Source: Gnetum montanum
Lineage: Eukaryota; Streptophyta; Gnetopsida; Gnetales; Gnetaceae
DNA: 64,000 nucleotides
Reading direction: 5' to 3'
Assembly: GCA_015680685.1 (NCBI GenBank)
Contig: MNCI01029147.1
Location: 212,640-276,639, forward strand
The translations under genes and the position numbers were made by a program. Positions 58,666-64,000 of this stretch are shown here, piece after piece. How positions within the stretch are numbered: position 1 is the stretch's first letter; every line of letters starts with the position of its first letter. Under the pieces are notes generated by a model, which saw nothing but the letters and a program-made list of their open reading frames with translations, had not been told where the DNA came from and did no database searches.

Positions 58666-60090
58666 ATAGGTTGTTTTCATAGCTTAACTATATTTCTTAT
58701 CTTACTATAATGAACATGTACAAGCTGAGTTGTGGCTTGCACTCACATGCTTAGGTATATAGAGCTATATTTATAGTTCTTCATAGTAATTATTTTGATC
58801 CTATTTGAAATTCATTTTAGAATTAAAAAATAGCATCCCAAAATTTCTTTTTCTGATAAATATTTTTTAATTAGTGAAAAATGTATTTATTGATAATAGA
58901 CATTCTATCAAAATAGAGGCTATTTTATCGACTCTACACTATCTTGAGAATCACTACCTTGTTGAGTATCTAAGTACTACAAACTATTTGGAGAATTATT
59001 TTTTGAATTCATTGAACTTATAGGTAGCATATGTTTGTTCTATTTTTTAGTTAAGTTATAGTTTCAAAAATACTCTATAATTTTTATGATGTGTTTTAAA
59101 ACTTTTTACTTTAATTCATTTGATTCAAAGAAATTTTTTATTCCACATGAGAATATCTTACTAAAACTTAGGTTAAAGAAGGTAAAAATAATAAGGAAAG
59201 AACTGAATGAAAGATGGCATAAATCATAATCAACATAGTAGAAACTGTGCAAAATGATTGTTTCTTCTTTAAAATTTTAGGTTTTCTTTTTTAAATTCTT
59301 TATTTTTGAACATTTGCACTTATATATTTTGGTTGTGACTATAGTTATGTTTATTGTATAGCTTCACTTGAAAGAATGAATTCTATTTTTTATAAACTCA
59401 TTATAAAAGGGCTTCTCTCTAATATGTTCTCTACCCATTCAAACTATGTCTTCAAAGTTTTGCATGTCATGTTGGAAAATTTTATTCAAATGGTCTATCG
59501 TATAGAGTGTATAAAAAATAATGGAGGTTTCTATTGGCATATTTTCCTATTGTATTTGGCAATGCAGTTTTTTTGCTTGACTGCAGATTTGTGCACAGAG
59601 ACAATCTGCAATGTTTTTTTAGCTGATTGTGTCATGGCACGATTAGGGCTCGAGCTCTAGAGTTCATCTACAATTCTTTTGGGCTTTTTCAACTATTGAG
59701 ATTGAAAGATGGGTTATAGAAATTGCTTTTTTACTATTTTTGTGTTGTAGTCCACTACTGCTATGCTATTGCATCTATGCACAAGAACTAAATCTATGTG
59801 GCTGCTAATTCATTGGACATTATGCTATTGCAAAGTGAGGCCATGCTTGAGCATTGATTTGTGGGACCTGCTTATATCGGTGGCTAAGATTGGTGGGGGT
59901 TTCTAGGTGTGAGATGTAGTGCCTCTTTCCATTCAATGAATAGGCTTCCTAGTGAGTCTATTCCTTTTTGTTCCTATTTTTCTTTTTCTTAATACACTTT
60001 CTACTCTAATTCCCTAAAGCATTCGGGCTGGGAATAGTGGGTCTACATGACCTAAACTATCTCTTCATTATTTGATGTTGGAGGGAAAAA
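58666..60090. other. Unassigned AT-rich stretch
   Basis: No LTR, primer site or protein similarity was found. The plus-strand open frame 59376-59660 (94 codons) shows no family features. The last 150 bases may be the 5' untranslated region of the LINE that follows. Confidence 0.4.
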
Positions 60091-60970
60091 ATGAAAATAA
60101 TGGACTCCTCCAACAAGAATTCATAACCCACTGAAAATACTACTAATATGAATGATAACGACAACATTTTACATTTCAACTTTTCCAAAGACATCTTTAA
60201 TCAAATCGTTTAAACCTTCACCCATCTTTATGAAATTGGCTTTTTTACTAGTAGGATTCCTCCTATCTTAGTTTTCCAAAAATGGGTCAAAAAGTTCAAG
60301 GAACCTCGAAACATCAGATTAAATTTGGCTTCTAATCTTACTAGAGGGTTTTTTCTTTTCGCTTGTGAAACCAGGGCTATGGCAGATTTTGTGAAACATC
60401 AATTTGGGATGTTTATGAATCCTTTTTAATACTTCAATTCTATAAGGAGGATTTTAACTCAAAGAAAGAAAGCAAAAATATTTTGCTAGTATGGATTTTA
60501 ACATTCTTGCTACGTAGGCTAGGGAGGTCATCGGTATGGAGTCCTTTTCAAGTTTCCATTCAAGACCAACTCGACAAGTGTGTGTTAAAATTAATATGCA
60601 AAAGAAATGTTCCAATTCACTAGAATTTAATGTAAAAGGAAAGACTTTTGTTCAAAAAATTTCATTTCTTACGTTGCCAAACCATTGTTATTATTATCTT
60701 CATCCTAATCATCAAAAAGCTCAATGTCCAAACTTAGTGGCCAAGATTGAAGTCGAGAGAATTTTATCTAAACAAGTTAGTAAAGAATTAAAAGATAAAA
60801 ATATAATTAATGATATAGGTAATGATACTGTTGAGGTGCACTGCTTAGCTAATCCTTCTTCTTCAGACCCCAAGATGACAAATGTGAAAGACATAAATAT
60901 TGAGGCTACTGATGTTACTAATAATCCTCTTAACAAAGAAGGGGCTCGAAAAGATGCTACTAGTGGCTAG
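60091..60970 (+). pseudogene. L1-type LINE ORF1, broken
   Basis: From ATG at 60091, a segment with VFQKWVKKFKEPRNIRLNLA and TRGFFLFACETRAMADFV, then (60536-60970 open) TRQVCVKINMQKKC, LPNHCYYYLHPNHQKAQCPN and an acidic tail. Plant L1 ORF1 proteins have this order: an RNA-binding DUF4283-like domain with FFLF, a conserved VKI/VEID stretch, and a zinc knuckle. Here the second Cys of the knuckle is Tyr. Stops occur near 60130, 60213 and 60427. The product would bind the LINE RNA. Confidence 0.7.
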
Positions 60971-61173
60971 GAGCGAGTTACCTAGAAATCTTATTATAAT
61001 CCAATCTTTAGTGATTTTCCTAAAGGGCACTGATCCTTGATTGTTGCTAATGCTACTCAGTCTGCTAGCAAAAGAACAAGTGCTCATTATCCTTTAGTAA
61101 ATAGCTTTGAGTCTAGGAATTATTTTAAGGCTTTAGTGGTTGAGGGGGATCCTCCTTCATCTTCACATCAACA

Positions 61174-63050
61174 ATGAAGTGTTGCTCATGGAATGTTAGA
61201 GAACTTTCAGATCCCTATAGAAGATATATAGAGCGAGATTATATTCATGGGCATTCCCTAGATGTTGCTTGTATTCAAGAATTTAAAATCCAAGGATTCC
61301 ATCTTCAAACTTATTCCAAGAGTATTTTCCCAATAGTTTTTATGTCTCTTCTTATCATGATCATGGCAAAGGGGAAGCTATAATTCTTCTTTACAATAAG
61401 CGGCAGGAGTCTATTATTGATGATGGTTGTAATAATTCAAGGCATTGTTGTTGGGTTTAGTTGTAGTGTGCTAATGAAACAAAATGCAAGCTATTCAATC
61501 TAGCTTCTCTCCAAGGCCTGCTTGGACTTATCATTTTAACATCAAGTGGCTTTCTCCTATAGATGTTTTCACCCTTTTGGGTATCCCGATAGCTTTATTT
61601 GCTACTCCCACTACCTTATGGAATAACGTAGTGGAAAAAGTAAAACATAAAGCTTTGAAATGGGCTTTTAAACCCTTATCTCTTGCAGGTAGATTTATCA
61701 TAGTTAATCATATTTTGAGCTCCACTCACATGTACTACTCTTCCTTTATGGCTCTTTCCCAATCTTCCTTTAGTACATCAACAAAATTCTTAGGAATTTT
61801 TTATGGGAGGAGAAGGACAATCACAAAGCTTTTCATCAAGTCGCTTGGGATATCTACACTTTAAGCAAGGAACACAAGTGCCTAGGCCTCCCCTCTATTG
61901 AGCACCAAAGTATTGTCTTGGCCTCCAAGTGGGTCACTCGCTATATAGAAGGAGATGCAACTTGGAAGATCCTTTTTAGACATAATATTTCTTATCTTGG
62001 TAATCACCACAAATGGAAAAACACTCATTGGGGCAATTGGATCATCAATGAAGGTTCTCAAAAGATTACAAGTTCTTTCCTGTTTAACCAAATTTGGCAA
62101 TGTTAGAGTCAACTTAAAGGCCTTTTGCAATGGAAACCTACCCAATTAAGATTGAACTCTTTGTCAATGCACTCTATCTAGTGATCTCCTATTTTCAAAA
62201 AACATTTTGGTTATCTTTATGAAGAATTTTCTCATAGAGCCAATCATCTTGCTCATCACAATCTCCATCATGTTGCTCAATTATTTTCTATTAGGAATGA
62301 TTATACTACCCTCTCTTAGCAACATGCCAAAGTTAAATGGGGGTTTCAAAGACAAGATACTCTTATTTAGTAGCACATTGAGCATGTTCTCTCCAACTTT
62401 GATGTTCCTAAGTTGCATAATAATACTCCTTGGTATGATGATTGGTTCTGACCTTATGGTTCCCCTTTGTGTTCCCTACGTCTTTCTAAAGCCAAATTTT
62501 GGTTTCATGCACAAGAATTCTAGATGGAGTGCACATCTTGAAGATCACCATTGGAAAGCTATTTTTCATCGTGTTTGCACTTCCAAGGCCCAACCTAAGC
62601 ACCGTTTCTTTTCCTGGTCCTTGATTCATCAAGGTCTTCCCATTGAACATAGGCTTCACTTCTTAGGAGTTGATTGCCCTAAATGCACCATTTGTCAAGC
62701 CAATGACTCTTTTGTGTATGTCTTTTAGGATCACTCGTTCTCTCAACAAATTTGGAAGTGGTGTTAGTCTCTCTATGTTTTTATTCCTAACCATTCTATC
62801 AGTTTCCTTCTATGTATCTTCAAAGATAACTGAGTTAAGCGACACCTTCAAAAGGCCTGGAAAATCCTTTTATTTGAGATTATTTTCTTTATTTGGAAAT
62901 GTTTTTTAGATACCTGGTATCAAAACATCAACTACATTGAATTTGACTATGGTCTGAAATACTCTATTGCTAATAATGTTCAACTTCAATGTCGGCTTTA
63001 CCAATAATATTACTTTTTCTTAAGTGGTATCTCTTTTGAATTGCCTGTTT
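61174..63050 (+). pseudogene. L1-type LINE ORF2 lacking the RT core
   Basis: The endonuclease start is clear: MKCCSWNVRELSDPYRRYIE, then DVACIQEFKIQGF (usual pattern sWNvRGL, pDi..lQEtK). At about 61475-61500 the sequence jumps to a region that follows RT in the family: LGIPIALFATPTTLWNNVVEK, LSLAGRFIIVNHILSS. A decayed middle part follows, then a zf-RVT-like module at 62550-62750 (FHRVCTSKAQPKHRFFSWSL, LPIEHRLHFLGVDCPKC). The catalytic RT (about 2 kb) and half of the endonuclease are missing. No clear poly-A tail is seen; G/T-rich sequence follows to 63120. Confidence 0.8.
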
Positions 63051-63429
63051 TGGTTTTTAGCTTTTGTCCCGGGGGTGTGAAAAGATTCTGTTTTGTTGTG
63101 GGTGACTAGGGGGGGGGGTCGGGTCATCTTGCAACTTTGGGCTTTGTTAAGGCTTTGGTTTTAAGGTTTTTTTCTCCAGTTTGAGGCTCACCTTAACAAC
63201 ACCATTGTATGGATCAGTTTTTCTCAAGCAAGAGGAAGAACAGGTGCTGGTTCTATGTTGGAAAAGATTGTGCAGCAGCAACGTTGACCTGAAGACAAAT
63301 ATGGGCTGCTCAAAATTTACCATGCTATGCATAAAGTCTTGTGTGAAATATTTAAATTAAGTCTTTGAGCATCTGTGAAAACACAGTCAGGGTCTCAGCA
63401 AGTGTTATTTGCTTGCGGTAAACATGAAC

Positions 63430-63810
63430 AGATATACCAGATATTACAGCATCAGGAACACTCCCCTGACAATCATTTCTCTAAGCATAGCCTCTACCTC
63501 CTCAACTTTCCCCTGTGCAAATAATCATAGAACAAAGCATTAGAAGTGCATACACGGATGCTAAATTTTTATCACTCATCATGACCCGTATTTTAAGAAC
63601 CTCCTGCAATTTCCCCTTCAAAATCAATTCATTGCAGATAAAAGCGTTGGGATGAAGATCTGATTTTATCATAGCTTCCTCAGCCTGTCCATACCTGACT
63701 ATTCACAGCAGGGGAATCTAGTTGCAGCACCGAATGCCACTGCCCACTAACATTTTGGTTCAGATATTGAGCTCTGTGAAAGTTTACTGAGACCCTGTAT
63801 TCCTGCAACA
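63430..63810 (-). pseudogene. PPR-like host gene fragment with introns, right edge
   Basis: On the minus strand an exon at 63802-63695 (36 codons, YRVSVNFHRAQYLNQNVSG near its start) is bounded by TTTGTTGCAG/ and CAG/GTATGG. Further on, KSDLHPNAFICNELI, /EVLKIRVMMSDKNLAS and /GKVEEVEAMLREMIVRGV follow acceptor-like ATTGCAG and TTTGCACAG. These read like pentatricopeptide motifs (PN.F.C..LI, G...E...M...M...G). PPR proteins bind organellar RNA; the role here is inferred from family only. Frames change between pieces, so it is either a real multi-exon gene cut by the window end or a pseudogene. The base composition is less AT-rich than the transposon bulk. Confidence 0.4.
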
Positions 63811-63869
63811 AATCAAAATATTGAACCAGATTTGTAAAAAAATTCAATAAAAATTTCTGCAAGAAAGTG

Positions 63870-64000
63870 GTTTGTTTTTATCAGCAAGATGAATTGGGGA
63901 GGATTTCTTTCTTGGAAATTCGTTTGGGCAGTGGGAACTGTAGCATGCGGGAGACGGACAAATGAATACCACTGGTCATTGTCCAGAGAGTCTCCTATGA
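63870..64000 (-). other. Possible further exon of the right-edge gene
   Basis: The minus strand gives a stop-free stretch (TLWTMTSGIHLSVSRMLQF) upstream of the exon at 63802. The intervening 63803-63869 is AT-rich and intron-like. The window ends here, so the start of the gene is not visible. Confidence 0.3.

Overview
The window is intergenic DNA from a large plant nuclear genome. It is AT-rich, holds almost no host coding sequence, and is built from nested, decayed LTR retrotransposons with LINE remnants at the edges. The plant type is inferred from tRNA-Asp primer sites of the Athila/Tat kind, a Tat-type pol with two RNase H domains, RTE and L1 LINE remnants, and an intron-containing PPR-like gene fragment. 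I cannot name the species. There are no tRNA, rRNA or CRISPR features.

Layout. (1) 1-4612: LTR scraps (1-396), an RTE LINE tail (~1736-1935), a weak ORF2-like remnant (~2325-2990), and a GC-rich solo LTR 'I' (3068-4555, TSD CATAG) with a 15-copy 21-22 bp tandem array. (2) 4613-~58665: one old minus-strand element 'H' whose 5' LTR is lost. H was opened by F (7011-15554, minus, TSD GACGT/GACAT), by solo LTR G (21070-22133, TSD ACTAG), and by the Tat-type element A (22364-56791, plus, TSD AGGCT). A was opened by E (26398-33649, minus) and by B (38650-54178, plus), and B was opened by C (42949-51578, plus, TSD CTTTC). The deepest nest is H > A > B > C. Coding continuity across the breaks supports it: the H gag joins across A, the A integrase across B, and the H ORF2 across F. 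(3) 58666-64000: an unassigned stretch, an L1-type LINE lacking its RT core (60091-~63050), and a minus-strand, intron-containing PPR-like fragment at the right edge.

Elements F, B, C, E and H form one group. Their LTRs begin TGATGAG and end CTCATCA or close variants. Where the primer site survives (F, B, C, E) it is tRNA-Asp-like. All carry a gag with a shortened zinc knuckle. None carries reverse transcriptase, RNase H or integrase. In the place of pol they have a second reading frame, ORF2, of about 900 codons: a domain resembling the 'putative plant transposon protein' family followed by a long coiled coil. ORF2 starts directly after a splice-acceptor-like TGCAG or TGTAG, and the upstream spacer holds short blocks conserved between members. 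I infer non-autonomous elements that make Gag plus a spliced ORF2 protein and borrow RT and integrase from others. H and E keep a protease; F, B and C do not.

A second pattern crosses families: the start of the LTR, just upstream of the TATA box, is filled with family-specific arrays of short self-complementary words (GATATC, GTATAC, AACGTT, TAATTA). No intact autonomous element was found; every long reading frame carries stops or frameshifts.
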